In this document: positions 1 to 11,527 of the stretch, in pieces | How the letters are laid out: each line of letters starts with the position of its first letter | Numbering within the stretch: position 1 is the first letter of the stretch | Source: Gambelia wislizenii | Taxonomy: Eukaryota > Chordata > Lepidosauria > Squamata > Crotaphytidae | Assembly (NCBI GenBank): GCA_030847615.1 | Contig: JAUMIR010000001.1 | Coordinates: forward strand, 289,008,187-289,072,186 | DNA: 64,000 nucleotides | Direction: 5' to 3' | Position numbers and translations under genes: made by a program | The notes under the pieces: generated by a model | Seen by the model: the letters and a program-made list of their open reading frames with translations, nothing else | The model's database searches: none | What the model was told of the DNA's origin: nothing

Positions 1-3000
1 TTTCTCTCAGTTAGTCTCAAAGGTGCTACAAGATCCCCTTGCCTTAATAGTATAGTATAAATATAGAATATATTTATCTCCTGTCTTTCTCCAAGTGTGG
101 GACCCAGTATAGCAAAGCTGTTTACATGAGATGCATATAGTAAATCTGAAACAGAATAAAAACACAACAATTTTAAAAATTACAATTTAAAAGACCCGAG
201 AGATATTTTTCCAGGTTCCAGTAAAGACACTTAAAAAAACTATCCACCTTGAATGTCTTTATGCCTTTCTAATTTAAATGGCTTAAAACAGCTCAGCGTA
301 AGTCTCAAGGCTGGGAAGTGAGACCAATTAATAGTGGATTAGACATGTGTTACTTTTGGCCAAGCAGCTTGTTTGGGTATAGACCTATTGTAGTGTGAAA
401 TCAGCATACCTTCCATGGTTTTATATGTGGTTGTGCAACTGCAACTCAGTTGCATCTGCAGTGCATACAACATGCTTTAAGGCTCAAAATGTGAAACTCC
501 CTTTGGAGGCTCACTTTGTCTCTGAGACCTGTAGACTGTATAAGCTACTGTGGTGGGAGATGTGGGTTACATGTAGTATTCAATAACATAAACTGCAATC
601 TTTATAAGGATCATGAAAGTTCCCCCCACCCAATCCCTTGCACTGCTCTGGTTCGATTCAGGAACCTATTCAGTTATTTGGGTTGTGCCCTGGTTCAGTT
701 CAAATTGATTCATACCTGATATTTTAAAATCGCTTATTCAAAAGAGTTAGTGCCTTGAACAAAGAACAAGTAAAGAGCCTGATAGAATATAACTGATCAT
801 AGGCTCTTCAGCTTCCTTTCCTCTCAAGCACAATGACTGGAAAGCCTTGGTGAGATTCTTGCCTAAGATTAGAAGCTGAAACTATCAGTGAGCAAAAATC
901 CCACTCCTGTCCCCATTCTGGGATTTGCCTTATACATAGTCTGGTTGTTGGGCTCTTCCACATCCAGAGGAGATAGTAGCCATTCTCTCTCTTGTAAATT
1001 CCCTACTAAAGCCACTTCAATCTTCAGAAGGGTGACATTCAGGCATCTCCTTCAGCAGCACTAGAAGTTTTGTCCAGAAGTAGATGTTACTGTTTGAGAT
1101 GTCAGTCACTGTAATGTCAACATTACTAGAAGGGCTGGGGAACTCCTGGTGTTGTTTGATGGCAGTTCCCATCATCCCTGACAATTGGCTAAGGCTGTTT
1201 TGAGAGCCACACATACCTCACCCTTGAGGTAACAGTTAAAGGGGAGAAGTGAACATGTGATACACTGCCTGTGAGTCAAACTACTACTGCTATGACTACT
1301 ACAGCTTCTTCTTCTTCTTTGTATTATTTGTATCCTGCTATTCTCCCAAAATAGACTGAACGTTCTCCCAAAATTCAGTGTAAAACTTATTACACTGAAC
1401 ACATGGACATCCCATGTCTGTGCTCTGCGTTTTGAAAAATGATAAGCAGGTCAAAAAGCATGATGAAAAATAGGATAAACATACAGTCAAACAGAAAACT
1501 GGTCTAGTTTTTCATTTGGTCCATGATCATTAAAACAGTAATTCAAGATCAGGAATACAAAGATATACCTCTAGACAATTGCTACGTTGAACCTTACTGC
1601 TTATATGCTTGGAAGCAAATCCCATTGCATTCCACAGAACAAACTCATAAACAAGGATTGTAGTCTTGGAGCATTTTGGAGGCAACACATATGAAACATC
1701 AGCTTTTTATTTTCATATCAGTCAGAGGTAGTTATTGTGTTTGTATAGTTGAAATAAGATCATTATGGGCTTTTCTTTTTTTGCTCCAGTAAAGAAAAGC
1801 AACTGAGTATGCCTCTTAACCCAGTGTGTTACTCACCCCATTCAAACACATTCCCTTCCTCCTATACAATTGCAAAATCTCATTATCGTTATTCTGTTAT
1901 ACTAATAGAAGGGAGTGCAGCCTGACAATTTTACAACCACATCCTTACAATCTTCTTATGCATTCCTTTTCAGAAGACCACACACACTTTTTAAAAAGTA
2001 TAATGAGGCCACCATGGCTTCATGAACAGTAGGTGAGGTATAGCGCTTGTAGATACATTATGTCCAGCTGACATGCTTGGTTCCTCCATCCTCCATCAGG
2101 AAACGAATATGGATACAGGCAACCCAATGAAAATGAATGGCCAGTCTGGCCAGAGGAATGTTTGGGGTTCGGATTGCCAGGTCAGGATAATCCCAGACTC
2201 TGAATTTTCAGCACCAAGGGATGGTTTCTTGTGAAACCATGTCACAGAGACAGGCCTTGGTGATGTTTCAAAGGTGATGTTACAAGGGCCAAACCCTGAA
2301 GATGTCATTAAGCATAGTACATTAAGTATCAAGCATAGCTGCACCTTCAAACTGAAAATGCCAACTCCAGCAAATGAGGAAAATGCATGCAAACATGTCC
2401 CCACACACACATTTCAAGGCATGTCTCTCCTCTGAGATTTCTTCCTCTCACCTGAGGACTGGAGAAGGGATGGAGCACTGAAACACTAGTCCAGGGTCAG
2501 CCCTAAGACCTGACAACCTAGATAGCTGGACCTCCATGCTACACATCCACATTCCCCCATTCCATGGCTAGAGGCTGCATTATCTTCCTGGACCATTCTA
2601 CAGAAAAACACCATTTTTGCCAGACTCTGATATCTCTTGCAACTGCTGGCCCTCTTATCAGCCAAAACCTTTTATATCAAGATTTCTTTCAGAGCTCCTG
2701 AAGCTCTGTTTATTTACCATCCTGAATAGCAAAGGGCATTCGCTGGTCGTGATCATCTCTCTTTCATTCTATTTTAAGAATGGCATTTTCAAGGGTTAGG
2801 GTGAGGAAGCTGTTGCAAAGACACTCTCAGCTGCCACTAGGAGCTGTCCCCAATCAGAACCAAGGGCACAGGACTGACAGAATGGGTGGGAACAAAGGTC
2901 AAGGCAGGTCAGTATACTGTAGCCAATCAACTCTGGTGCACCACTAAGTAGATGTGACTGTGACTGTGTTAATGCTGAGGGAATAGCCTGGCATTTAAAC

Positions 3001-4335
3001 TCTGAACAGACTCAACCATTCTACTGAGCCAAATGTGATAGCCTTCATATAATCCATCACCTGGAAAAATTACTGGTCACATTGGCCTAAGGGATTCTTG
3101 GAAGATATAGTCCAAAAGCATACCTTTCCCAAGCTCTACTGTAGTGGGAATCCTTCTGCCTGATGGCCACACAAAACTCCCCAAGACCATTCTTGTGACC
3201 CATGGTCTCAAAATGTACTGCAGTTTGTTTGCAAGCACCATTCAGGAAGCTAATTTCAAAAATGCTTTTTACAGCTTGGGCCAAGCTTACCTAGTGCAGG
3301 GCCTGAAATTAGCTCTTCCCTTCTCCATCACTATCTGAGTTGCCACTGCTAGAAGCTTCTAGGAATAGGGATGTAAATCCTCACCCTTTTCCTCAACTAT
3401 TTCCTCCTCAGATATGAGGATGAATAATTATGATAGTTTTCTTCCTGCTGCAGCGGAATACAAATATTCCTCTGTAGTATTCTCCCTGTATTTGAACATA
3501 CTGAAGTGTTGTATAGGAATCATTTGTCTAGATGAGCTACCACTGGGATTCGCCATATTCGGAAGGAGGGGGGCTGAAAACGCCAAGTACTGGTAGTTTG
3601 CGATTACAGCTTTCACTGTTTCTCATAATCTTTTTAAAAAATACACAAAAATGCACATTACAGTCTGCTTGAACATCCAATTTGAATTGGGGCACATCCC
3701 AGAAGTCAAAACATTGGTTGGCATGCATGGGAATGGGCTTGCCGGTGACAAAGTGGCTGAATCCACCATTGTTGTCTTTCACAGAAGCGATTGTGAGCTA
3801 TTTTCGAGCAGCAGAGCAAAAAAAAAATGTTTTTTAAGCAGAAGATCGCTCTTCCGCATCTCTCATTTAACACGGCAAAAAAAGGGGAGGGGAGAATGGA
3901 GGGAGCTTTGGGGGAATAATAATGCAGGTAATTCATTTGCATCCACCATCTTTTCTCGTGGGCATGCTCCATGTCAAACTTGGATAGCTTCCCATGCCAG
4001 TGATCTTGCGAATGGATCATGGGGACAATGAATGCTGCTGCAATAGTGAGGTAATGCACTATTTTCCACAATTAATTCTCTTGTCTAGCTGAGCCGAGTG
4101 TTTTCTGTGCAGGAAACCCGTATTTTTCCACAGAAGAAACAGAATTCCAAATACTCTTTCCATTCTTGTCCAGAAGTGACAGTTCACCTTTTCAACACAT
4201 CCCACCCATCCCTACCCACACCTTTCTAACATTTGAAGAACCTGTTTGTTTGTTTTTTCAAACAAATGTGTCCCTGGTGGGTCCTGGATTGGGAATTGGC
4301 CCCCAGATACCTAGAGTTTTCCCACCCTGTTTTAA
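1..4335. other. Anonymous non-coding stretch with MITE scraps
   Basis: I see no credible gene here. The short open frames lack family motifs and overlap on both strands. About 1130-1200 is a piece of the palindromic MITE family also seen near 4.3, 36.1 and 55.4 kb. The part at 3.4-4.1 kb is mostly repeat-free to my eye and has more CpG than its surroundings; it is discussed as a finding. Confidence 0.5.
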
Positions 4336-4459
4336 GCCAACCTTTTCAATCTGATACCCTTCTGATACGTTAGACTACAGTTTCCATTATCTCTGGCAAG
4401 CATGGCTAGTAGAATTGTACTTTAACATATCTGGAGAGCACCAGATTGAAGAAGGTTAT
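4336..4459. mobile_element. Palindromic hAT-like MITE, diverged
   Basis: The two halves are diverged reverse complements. The left half starts GCCAACCTTTTCAATCTG and the right half ends CAGATTGAAGAAGGTT. This layout, with a core like 'actacagtttccat', is typical of short palindromic MITEs spread through squamate genomes. No coding capacity. Related copies lie near 36.1 and 55.4 kb. Confidence 0.5.
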
Positions 4460-5701
4460 TCTGTGTCCTATCCAATGCAGACTGGTATCTTCAGTTCAGA
4501 TTAGAATCCCCATGACCATGCTGAAACAGAAAACACATTAAATGAGTGTTCACATTTGGCACTAGTACCATCTTTTCCTCCTGCACTGTGATTCCAATAA
4601 AAACCATCCCCTGAAACTTTATTAAAGGTAGGAACTGTGAAGGATACCCAGTCCAAGACAATTTGCTTCCTGAGGTGAGACAGGATTATCCCCCTGCCCT
4701 GCTACACATACAAATTCCACATACAAAAATTGTCTGGGCTAATAGTTGATACTGGCAATGGAATAGGTTCAGCCCCAAATCTCCTTTGAGGGGATCAGTA
4801 GATCTGTGGCATCTACACAATAGTGGATTATTGTCAGGAGATTTCAGGAGGAAGAGCCATTGCTACCTTTAGCATCTGCTGCATGAACTGGGGTGCCTCA
4901 CTCTGCCTGAATGAAGGGCTGGTCCTGCCAGGGGCATAGTACAAGGTGAAGGGGAAAACATCTCCCCATAGCCACACCCATGTGCTGCAGTCCTGATCAT
5001 GACAGGACTGCCTCGCAACTGCTGCTTTTACAGGAAGTAAATAGCTCACACATTAAGTGCAGTATGTCATTGCATGTTTTGTCTGCTTTTGGCACCATAA
5101 GGAGATAGTTGCAGTTTTTCCTAGGAGAAACAGGGTGGAGGTGGGGGGTAGATTGTCATTAGTCTACCTAGATTGCTGCAATATGAGGCTCCATTTCAGC
5201 TTTTTCCTGCCCCATTTCATTTTGATCTCTCTAAAATCAGCTGAGAATATTCTCTTAGCACTAGTCTCACAAAAAGAGATGTGTAAGTCACCCAGGGAAG
5301 TCTTCCCATCTGCTATCCTCTTACATCTCCTTGGAGAATCCCATAAAACTGACTTTGAGCACTTTTAGTCTGGTGCAAATCAGTTTAGTACATAAAAAAG
5401 GTGACGGCTGGTCTGGAGCTAGAAAGAGGACAGACATTGTGTTATGGGACAGTTTGCCATCCTGACACAGATTAGCAAGGCAGGTGGCCTACAGCTCATT
5501 GCCCAAACTATGGTAAACTTTTCAGAACTTCAGGTGCTCAGGAACATTCTGCAACCATGTCTGAAAGACATATTTGAATCCTATTGTTAAGCTGCTTTTA
5601 ATGGTCATTATAAAAAAATATTTTTTCCACCAAACAGAATGTGCATGCTATGCAAACATGAATAAAGTGAGAGACAGATTTCACCATTTTCTCAGTACAA
5701 A
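4460..5701. other. No gene or recognised repeat
   Basis: I see no exon-like frame, RNA gene or clear repeat. The frames at 4834-5049 (minus) and 5057-5368 (plus) have no recognisable domain and are likely chance. Confidence 0.4.
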
Positions 5702-5760
5702 AGGAGTTGGACTGGATGGCCCTTGTGGTCTCTTCCAACTCTATGATCCTATGATTCTAA
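5702..5760 (+). mobile_element. CR1 LINE 3' end fragment
   Basis: The sequence matches the terminal part of amniote CR1: TTGGACTGGATGGCCC, then CTCTTCCAACTCTATGAT, then the repeated ATTCTATG-type octamer end. It is strongly 5'-truncated, as most CR1 copies are. The same tail is present at 32.9, 38.7, 59.3 and 62.5 kb, and in reverse near 14.0 and 56.1 kb. Confidence 0.85.
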
Positions 5761-5939
5761 GTCCAACAATCAGGAGTGTTTATTTCTCTAATTCAATGGC
5801 ATCTCCCATTTTAAACCTTTCTATAACAGCTGGCATCCTATGGCATTATCAGGGACCTGCAGAGACCCCCCCCATAATTATTGGGGTGTTTTAAGCAAAT
5901 ATTGATCTATTGCCACACTCTCCAGGCATAGACCTCTAG

Positions 5940-6115
5940 ATAACAGCCAGATTTTATTCACGGACAACCTCAGTGAAAAAAATCTGGCTGAATATAGCAC
6001 GGCAGGACAATTTCACAGCAGGGACGGCATCGTCCAAAATGGACCTCCTGCCATGCTACCGCTACGAACCTCTCCCGCTCGATCCTTGCAGTGCAAGGAT
6101 CATCTGAAAATGTCC
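5940..6115 (-). mobile_element. MITE with GGACATTTTCAGAT terminus (partial)
   Basis: Read on the minus strand it starts GGACATTTTCAGATGATCC, close to the termini of the elements at 15.7, 18.2 and 51.5 kb. TTA follows it on the plus strand (6116-6118), which could be one side of a 3-bp target duplication. The other end is unclear. It contains a small CCTTGCAGTGCAAGG palindrome. Confidence 0.4.
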
Positions 6116-6655
6116 TTAGACGTTGTTGTGACTGGACTCTAAGAAGAAATATTGGAGACAGAATTTAGGGTGCTTCAGGGCTCTGGCATTCCACCTTTGC
6201 CTCTATCATCTACCGTGTCTATTCGTTGCACTCCTTTTCTTTTTTAAAATCTCATTTCTTAGCTCCATCCTGTTCATTTGATCTTTCCATTTCCCACAGC
6301 AGAGGAGTTGCAATTCTTATTCATCATTTCAGTTCACCAGTCAAGGTATATTGAGATCAATGTTATTTGTCATTTCATTTTACTGTCGTTTCTCATTTCC
6401 TTTCCCTCCTTGAAATGTGGAAATGTATTTGTGGATATATATTTGAAACAATCTGAAGAATTAGTGAAGGAAAACAATACAAGGTTTCTAAAGACAGCAA
6501 TGAATCAATGGCTTCCATGTCAGTGGGGCTATGATTCCTCTCTGGGTTTTAGTCTGAACTTTAAAGGATCTGTCCAAACCTATCTGTTCTAAACCTACTT
6601 TGAGGAAAGTGTTCACAACAAAAACTTGGAGGGAGTTAACTGCTGTACTACTACT

Positions 6656-6691
6656 GCATCATCATTATCATCATCATCACCATCATCATCC
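6656..6691. repeat. (ATC)n microsatellite
   Basis: An imperfect run of CATCATCAT-type triplets directly before the L2-like repeat. Confidence 0.85.
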
Positions 6692-6694
6692 CAT

Positions 6695-7265
6695 CTTTTT
6701 CTACTTCAGGCCTCAAGGTGGCTTACAATATTTTAAAAAATAGATAAATTCACAGTATACAAAGTTAAAAAGTAATTAAAATATCAAATTATCAAAACAA
6801 TTTTTAAAACATTAAACCAGCACATTATACAATCTCATTTCTCCCTAAAAGCTTAATTCTCAAAACCCTGTTAGTACAAGGTCTTCATCTGCCTGCAGAA
6901 AGGCAAGGAGAGTACCAATCTAATCTCTCTGGGAGTTCTAGAGCCTGGGGGAAGCTACTGAGAAGGCCCTCTCACGTGTTCCCACCAGATGTACCTGTGA
7001 GGGTGGTGGGACAGAGACAATGGCCTTCCCAGGAGATTCCACAGGCAGGTTCATATGGGAGAATACAGTCATTCAAAGAACCCGGATCTAAGCTGTAGAG
7101 GGTTTTATAGGCCCAAACCAGCACTTTGAATTCTGCCTAGAAATGGACTGGCAGTCAGTGGAGCTGTTGCAACAAGAGTGCCAGGCATGTGCTCCCTGCT
7201 GCAGCTCTTTGGACTAGCTGAATTTGGACACATCGTTTAACTTGGAAGCCACTAGCTGCCACTGC
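6695..7265. mobile_element. L2-like interspersed repeat
   Basis: It holds phrases common in sauropsid LINE-derived repeats: CCTCAAGGTGGCTTACAATA at its left, then AACCAGCACTTTGAATTCTG and GACTGGCAGTCAGTGGAGCT. The left phrase recurs near 63.37 kb, where a second copy sits. No intact frame remains. Clade assignment is by eye. Confidence 0.5.
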
Positions 7266-7708
7266 AGTGAATCACACTTCTATAAGAATAGAAATGCCAT
7301 ATATTTGCATAATATAATTTAAAGCCATGCTGAGCCTTAAATTACAATAGGAAAGATCCCTGAATATCTTACTACAGATTTTAGCAAAGAGAACATCTTT
7401 CAGCGCATTCCTGTCAGTACATATCTGTTGGCTGGAGGAGGTTTCAAATGGTGTGGATGTGCTGCTCCGCTGTGGGGGAGGGGTTGGGGGTGGCACAACT
7501 CCACAGAATCTCCTGGAATGTTAATGTCTCAGGCATAGGTGTGTTTACCAGCAGTCAGATCCAGGGGCCCTTTTGTCTGGAATAGGACCCAGCAGCTAGA
7601 TGGCTTCTATAGAGAAGGAGGAGTGGTCCATTGTGATGAAAAGGCCGCTCTTTTAGCCAATCTCAGAGCAGCAGGTGCCCAGCCAATAGGAAGGCAGCTG
7701 GGCACGGC

Positions 7709-7717
7709 TATAAAAGG
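7709..7717 (+). promoter_or_regulatory. TATA box of the LTR
   Basis: TATAAAAGG, 22 bp after the second CCAAT box. This is the strongest core-promoter arrangement in the window. Confidence 0.6.
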
Positions 7718-8067
7718 GGCCTGACAGAGAGTGAGAGGGGTTAGTTGTTTTGAGGTCTGACTGGAAAGAAAGAGTTACACCGAAGGGAGGGTGTGCTCTT
7801 AGAGTTCCTGAGGGAACTTTTCAGTCTGACGACCACAGAAGGGTCTTAAGGGTCCAGAGAGGGACTGAATAGACTTGGAGAGTCTAGTAGGGAGAGGCTC
7901 AGAGCAAGTCAAGGATATAAAGGGGATTTAAGACTTTGTTCCTGAGTTAGTAGTGCTGGTGCGTCTAGATTGATGTTATTATTTTAAAAGGAATCTGATG
8001 TAACTAAGCCTTAAGAAGATTAACAACTTTAATACTCAACTACAGTTTATTTGTTTTATATTTTTCA

Positions 8068-8073
8068 ATAAAC
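8068..8073 (+). promoter_or_regulatory. Poly(A) signal of the LTR
   Basis: AATAAA followed by GT/T-rich sequence (CGTTTGTTAG), as expected at the R/U5 boundary of the LTR that starts near 7519. Confidence 0.6.
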
Positions 8074-8287
8074 GTTTGTTAGAGTTTAAAGCGGCTTGGC
8101 CTCTGTTTAATTTAAACCACACTACCTGATATCAGGGACACAAAGGGCTGTCCCACTAAAAAGTGGTTGGTGCTTCACACATTCTTTTGGGGGCAGTAGG
8201 GGGATGCAAGAGACCCCACAGGACTGCCATTCTAAAGTCAGAGTGTTAAGGTGGTGGATTGACCGTGTACAGGTCACCACATATTTT

Positions 8288-8306
8288 TGGTGTCAGCAGT
8301 GGGATA
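8288..8306 (+). promoter_or_regulatory. Primer-binding-site-like motif (tRNA-Leu type)
   Basis: TGGTGTCAGCAGTGGGATA lies just after the CA end of the LTR. Its TGGTGTCAG...GTGGGAT pattern is the type complementary to a tRNA-Leu 3' end used by many LTR elements. It sets the LTR as a 5' LTR in plus orientation. Confidence 0.55.
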
Positions 8307-8338
8307 GGAAAGATCCCCGCGCCACTAGGAAGGTGCCT

Positions 8339-8440
8339 CGCACCACATCCATCTAGCCCAATACTGTCAGCACTTACTGGCAGTGGCTGTCCAGGCTTCT
8401 AGGCAAGAGTCTTTTTCCTGCTGGGGATTGGGTTTGGTTA
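8339..8440 (-). mobile_element. tRNA-derived SINE fragment
   Basis: On the plus strand it reads CCATCTAGCCCAATACTGTC, then CTGGCAGTGGCTGTCCAGG, matching the body of the SINE at 31.1-31.3 kb. The tRNA-like head is lost. Confidence 0.5.
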
Positions 8441-8724
8441 CTATATGTCAAGCTGGTGCACTGGCACTGATCTATGGCTCCTGGCCCATCAGGTCTACCA
8501 GCCTGGAGCTGGGGTAATTCATCCACCCCTTCCTATTGCTGTCCAGGCAGAGGGAACTGCAAAACAAAGAAGACCATTTTAGGGGATCCTGGTCCTTATT
8601 TTTCGCCCTGACCATTTAGGGTTGCCTAGTTAGGTATGCGATAGGGCTTTTGTATCTTTAATTCCACACAGATTGAGAAGCAGGAGGAGTTACCACACAA
8701 TGCTGTGAAGCCAGGAGAAGGGGT

Positions 8725-9355
8725 TGTCAGGGGATGATAGGACACTCAATTCCAAGCAGAAGCCAAAAAATTATATCAGCAGACTCAGTAGCAACCTTTT
8801 CCCATGAGTACTCACACACAGAGGAGATTTTTACACTACACTGTTATAGTGTTACTAGTCTACTTTTGCTGCTCTGGCTTCCTCCTGTGGAATTCTGGGG
8901 TTTGTAATTTAGTGAGGCCTAAGAGCTCTCTGGCTGAGAGTTGTAAATGCCCCTCCCTAGACTGCAAATCCCAGCATTCCACAGGAGTCAGCCAGAGCAG
9001 TTAAAATGGAATAGTAACACTATAACAGTGTAGTGTGAAAATCTCCAGAGAGTTTGACGTCCAAATAAGCAGGAGGCACTTTTATCTTCAAATTCAAACA
9101 GTTGCAATATGTACAAATATTTACAATTGAAGAAGAAACTGCTTTACCAGGCCTCAGCATTCACAGGAGGAGAAGAAAGTGAGCTCTGTTCTGAGCTCTC
9201 ATGTATATATATACAGTATATGTATGTGTTTGTGTGTGTGTGTGTGTGACATTGCCCCCTAGTGGCCTGACTAGGCATGACTTGGTAGTTCATGCAGCAG
9301 GGTTCTGCAGTTGTTCAGCCATTTTATAATGGATTTCAGTCTCTAACGCCTGACA
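8725..9355 (-). repeat. 3' LTR of the copia element, holding a MITE
   Basis: It starts TGTCAGGGGATGATAGG and ends TCTAACGCCTGACA. Without the 224-bp MITE and its 3-bp duplication it is 404 bp, against 405 bp in the other LTR. It differs by scattered substitutions and by a different TA/TG microsatellite (about 9203-9248). Confidence 0.9.
8823..9046. mobile_element. Palindromic MITE (GGAGATTTT-CACACTAC family)
   Basis: It starts GGAGATTTTTACACTACAC and ends with the near reverse complement GTGTAGTGTGAAAATCTCC. The arms are long, and the core holds the pair 'ggggtttgtaattta' and 'gactgcaaatccca'. AGA flanks both sides (8820-8822 and 9047-9049). The empty site is visible in the other copia LTR, which proves a discrete insertion after copia arrived. 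Relatives lie at 51.19-51.41 and 52.66-52.90 kb. Confidence 0.8.
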
Positions 9356-9364
9356 ATCCCCTCC
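9356..9364 (-). promoter_or_regulatory. Copia polypurine tract
   Basis: On the minus strand GGAGGGGAT directly precedes the 3' LTR, the position from which plus-strand DNA synthesis is primed. Confidence 0.6.
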
Positions 9365-9472
9365 AAAATGGTCAAACTACTACGCAGGACACATGTTATC
9401 ATTACATTACCAACATACATTGTTGGATATCAATTGTCTGTCAGTTGACCTTCCCTTTTGACACCTTTCACT

Positions 9473-9655
9473 TTACACACTAGTGACAAGGGCCAGCCTT
9501 TTTGCCAACTCCTCATGGCTTCTTGCTGGAAGGGCTTTTGTGAACAGGTCTGCAACATTGTCCTCAGATGGACAGCACTTCAGACACAAGACACCTTCTT
9601 GTATTAACTGCCTCATATTTTGGTAGCGTACCGCAATGTACTTGCTCCTGCATTT
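9473..9655 (-). pseudogene. Copia RNase H remnant (C-terminal part)
   Basis: The translated minus strand holds SKYIAVRYQNMRQLI and SEDNVADLFTKAL, typical of the copia RNase H end, where the enzyme degrades RNA in the RNA-DNA hybrid. The catalytic N-terminal part is absent. It joins the RT piece through a deletion near 9650 with a change of frame, so no continuous polyprotein exists. Confidence 0.8.
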
Positions 9656-10229
9656 TCTTGACATCACTGGCACTCTTTGCTGCCACACAAAGGTCATCCA
9701 CATAAATAACTAGCATAACAGCACTATCACCTGCCCCCTTGGTGTACACACAGGAGTCTGCAACCCTCCTTGTGTAATTTAGTGACACCAAAACTTGGTG
9801 TATGCACTTGTTCCAGCAATGTGCACCTTGTTTCAAGCCATAGAGTGCTTTGCACAACAAGTACACCTTGCTCTCACCTGCACTGTCATACCCTGGGACC
9901 TGTTCCATGAACACTGTCGCTTCAAGATCAGCATTCAGGTATGCTGTTTCAAAGTCAAAGTGTTGCACAACCATCTGCCTCTTGGCTGCTACAGCTAACA
10001 CTAACCTAAAACTTTCTGGCTTTGCTGTGGGTGAAAAGGTTTTGTTAAAATAGGTGTAGTGCTCCTGCAAAAAGCTTTTTGCAACCAAGCATGCTTTACA
10101 CTTTTGTGTCCCGTCAGGCATGTCCTTAAGCTTGTAGACCCACCTGCAACCAACAACCTTTTGGTCTTTGGGCCTCTCTACTACCTGGAACACTTTCCTC
10201 TCAACTAGTGACTCCAACTCAGAATCCAT
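9650..10229 (-). pseudogene. Copia reverse transcriptase remnant
   Basis: Motifs in order: VVGCRWVYKLK (copia RT start), FDFETAYLNADL (first catalytic Asp region), ALYGLKQGAHCWN, and IYVDDLCVA with the YVDD active site. The frame is open from 10229 but runs into unrelated residues near 9650, where the rest of RT is deleted. The RT would have copied element RNA to DNA in cytoplasmic particles. The catalytic motifs are intact but the domain is incomplete. Confidence 0.85.
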
Positions 10230-10238
10230 GGCTGAGTT

Positions 10239-10526
10239 CTACTTCTGCTCTTCCTGGGGAAGTTTTAGGAGATCCTGAAAACTTGCAGGCTCCTCTGCCA
10301 TGACATTGCATAGCCTGGATTCCTGAACAACAAATCTGTCAGGAGCCTTTCTGACCCTCATTGACCTTCTGGGGATGAGCACCCTAGTCCTGCCTGACTC
10401 ATCCTCACTTGCACTGCTGCTGCTCTCTCTCCCTGTGTCAGGCTCAGTGCTTCTTTGTGGTGGTGTGTGTGTTGGAGTGGCATGTGAAGTGTCAGGCTTT
10501 TCTTCCTGTGCCTCCTCCTTCATCAT
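10239..10526 (-). pseudogene. Copia integrase-RT linker remnant
   Basis: This acidic, Ser/Pro-rich stretch contains RRSMRVRKAPDRFV, resembling the 'R(R/K)S-R--K-P-R' motif that commonly precedes copia RT. It has no enzyme function and is separated from the RT frame by a break. Confidence 0.6.
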
Positions 10527-10724
10527 CAGGCATTACCACCCCTCCATTTGTGGGACTTTTGGGAGTCCCTCCCCAAGGGAACAAACACCTCCTGATTGCA
10601 ATGCAATCTGTCCCACCCTGAGTGCATTTCAAAGTTTGCACTCCTGGAGAGCACCACCTTTCCAGGATGGAGAGAAAACATGTACTTATTACCCTCATAG
10701 CCTAGGAAATGCAGCATCCTGGTT

Positions 10725-11527
10725 TTAGGCTGCCCAGGCTTCCTTAGGCAGTACATTTGCATACTGTACAAAAACCCTCAGGTGCTTGAGGTTTGGTGCT
10801 CTGCTATACAATAGACAATATGGGGTCTGGTTGACGCTAGACATCCACAGTCTATTTAAATGGTAAGCAGCAGTCTTCACTACCTCCACCCGCAGCCCAG
10901 CTGGGGCTTGTGCATCCTCTATCATGCACTCCATCATGCACTTCAACATCCCAGTTTTCCTTTCTTCAAGCCCATCCTCCCCTGGAGATGCTGGGTTTGT
11001 GATCTTGTGTCTAATGCCCTACATATCCAAGTATGCAGACTGTTGGATAAGAATTCCCCTCCCCTATCCGTCACTAGACTGGAAACCTTATGAGAAGGAA
11101 ATTCCCGTTCCATCACGTTCACCCACTCACGGAACCTGTCTACAGCCTGATTTTTCTCCTTCAGTAAGTATACGTAGGTGTACCTAGTGTGTCTGTCCAC
11201 TATCACAAATAAATAGCGGTTACCCCCTTCAGTGGACTTGTAGGAGCCTGCTAAATCAGCATGGACAACGTCAAAGGGTCTGTTGGTGACACACTGGGTC
11301 TTTTTGGCAATAGGGAAAGCCTTAACCTTAACTTTACTGCACACTGCACATTCTAAGAACCTTGGGCAGTGTTTCATGCTTAAACCAGGGCACACTTTTG
11401 CTAGCTCCTTTAACCCTTTGTAACTAGCATGGCCCATTAGCCTGTTGTAATAATGAACACACTTATCATGTAGGGGCACATTGTCTGAAGGGTTCACATT
11501 TGCCACCTCTTGAAAAAGCTGCCTCAT
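10725..11527 (-). pseudogene. Copia integrase remnant in two frames
   Basis: The first part (10943-11527) shows the zinc-binding HYYNRLMGH and CAVC, then core motifs VVHADLAG (first Asp) and VTDRGGEF (second Asp). The frame then changes, and 10725-10949 continues with VEVVKTAAYHLNRLWMSSV and the PYCLLYSRAPNLKHLRVF motif. The stretch expected to carry the third acidic residue is disturbed at the join. The enzyme would insert element DNA into chromosomes; this copy is broken. Confidence 0.85.

Larger units (their letters stand above)
7519..8281 (+). mobile_element. Long terminal repeat (LTR), plus strand
   Basis: The 763-bp segment starts TGTTAATGTC and ends GGTCACCACA, so it has TG...CA ends. 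Inside, in the right order, are two CCAAT boxes (7657-7661, 7683-7687), TATAAAAGG at 7709-7717 and AATAAA at 8068-8073. A primer-binding-site-like motif follows seven bases after the end. This is the layout of U3-R-U5 of a retroviral or Ty3/gypsy-type element. The internal region is nearly all missing: about 50 bp of leader remain before a SINE fragment. No partner LTR was found. The left boundary is inferred from the TG dinucleotide only. Confidence 0.65.

Noticed and set aside
2096..2410. Minus-strand 104-codon frame as an immunoglobulin-like exon
   Set aside because: A few residues looked suggestive (VSVTWFHKK), but paired cysteines and splice sites could not be placed.
3651..4071. Overlapping 126- and 121-codon frames on opposite strands
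   Set aside because: No family motif, no splice signals I can defend, and both strands open equally. Kept only as a region of interest.
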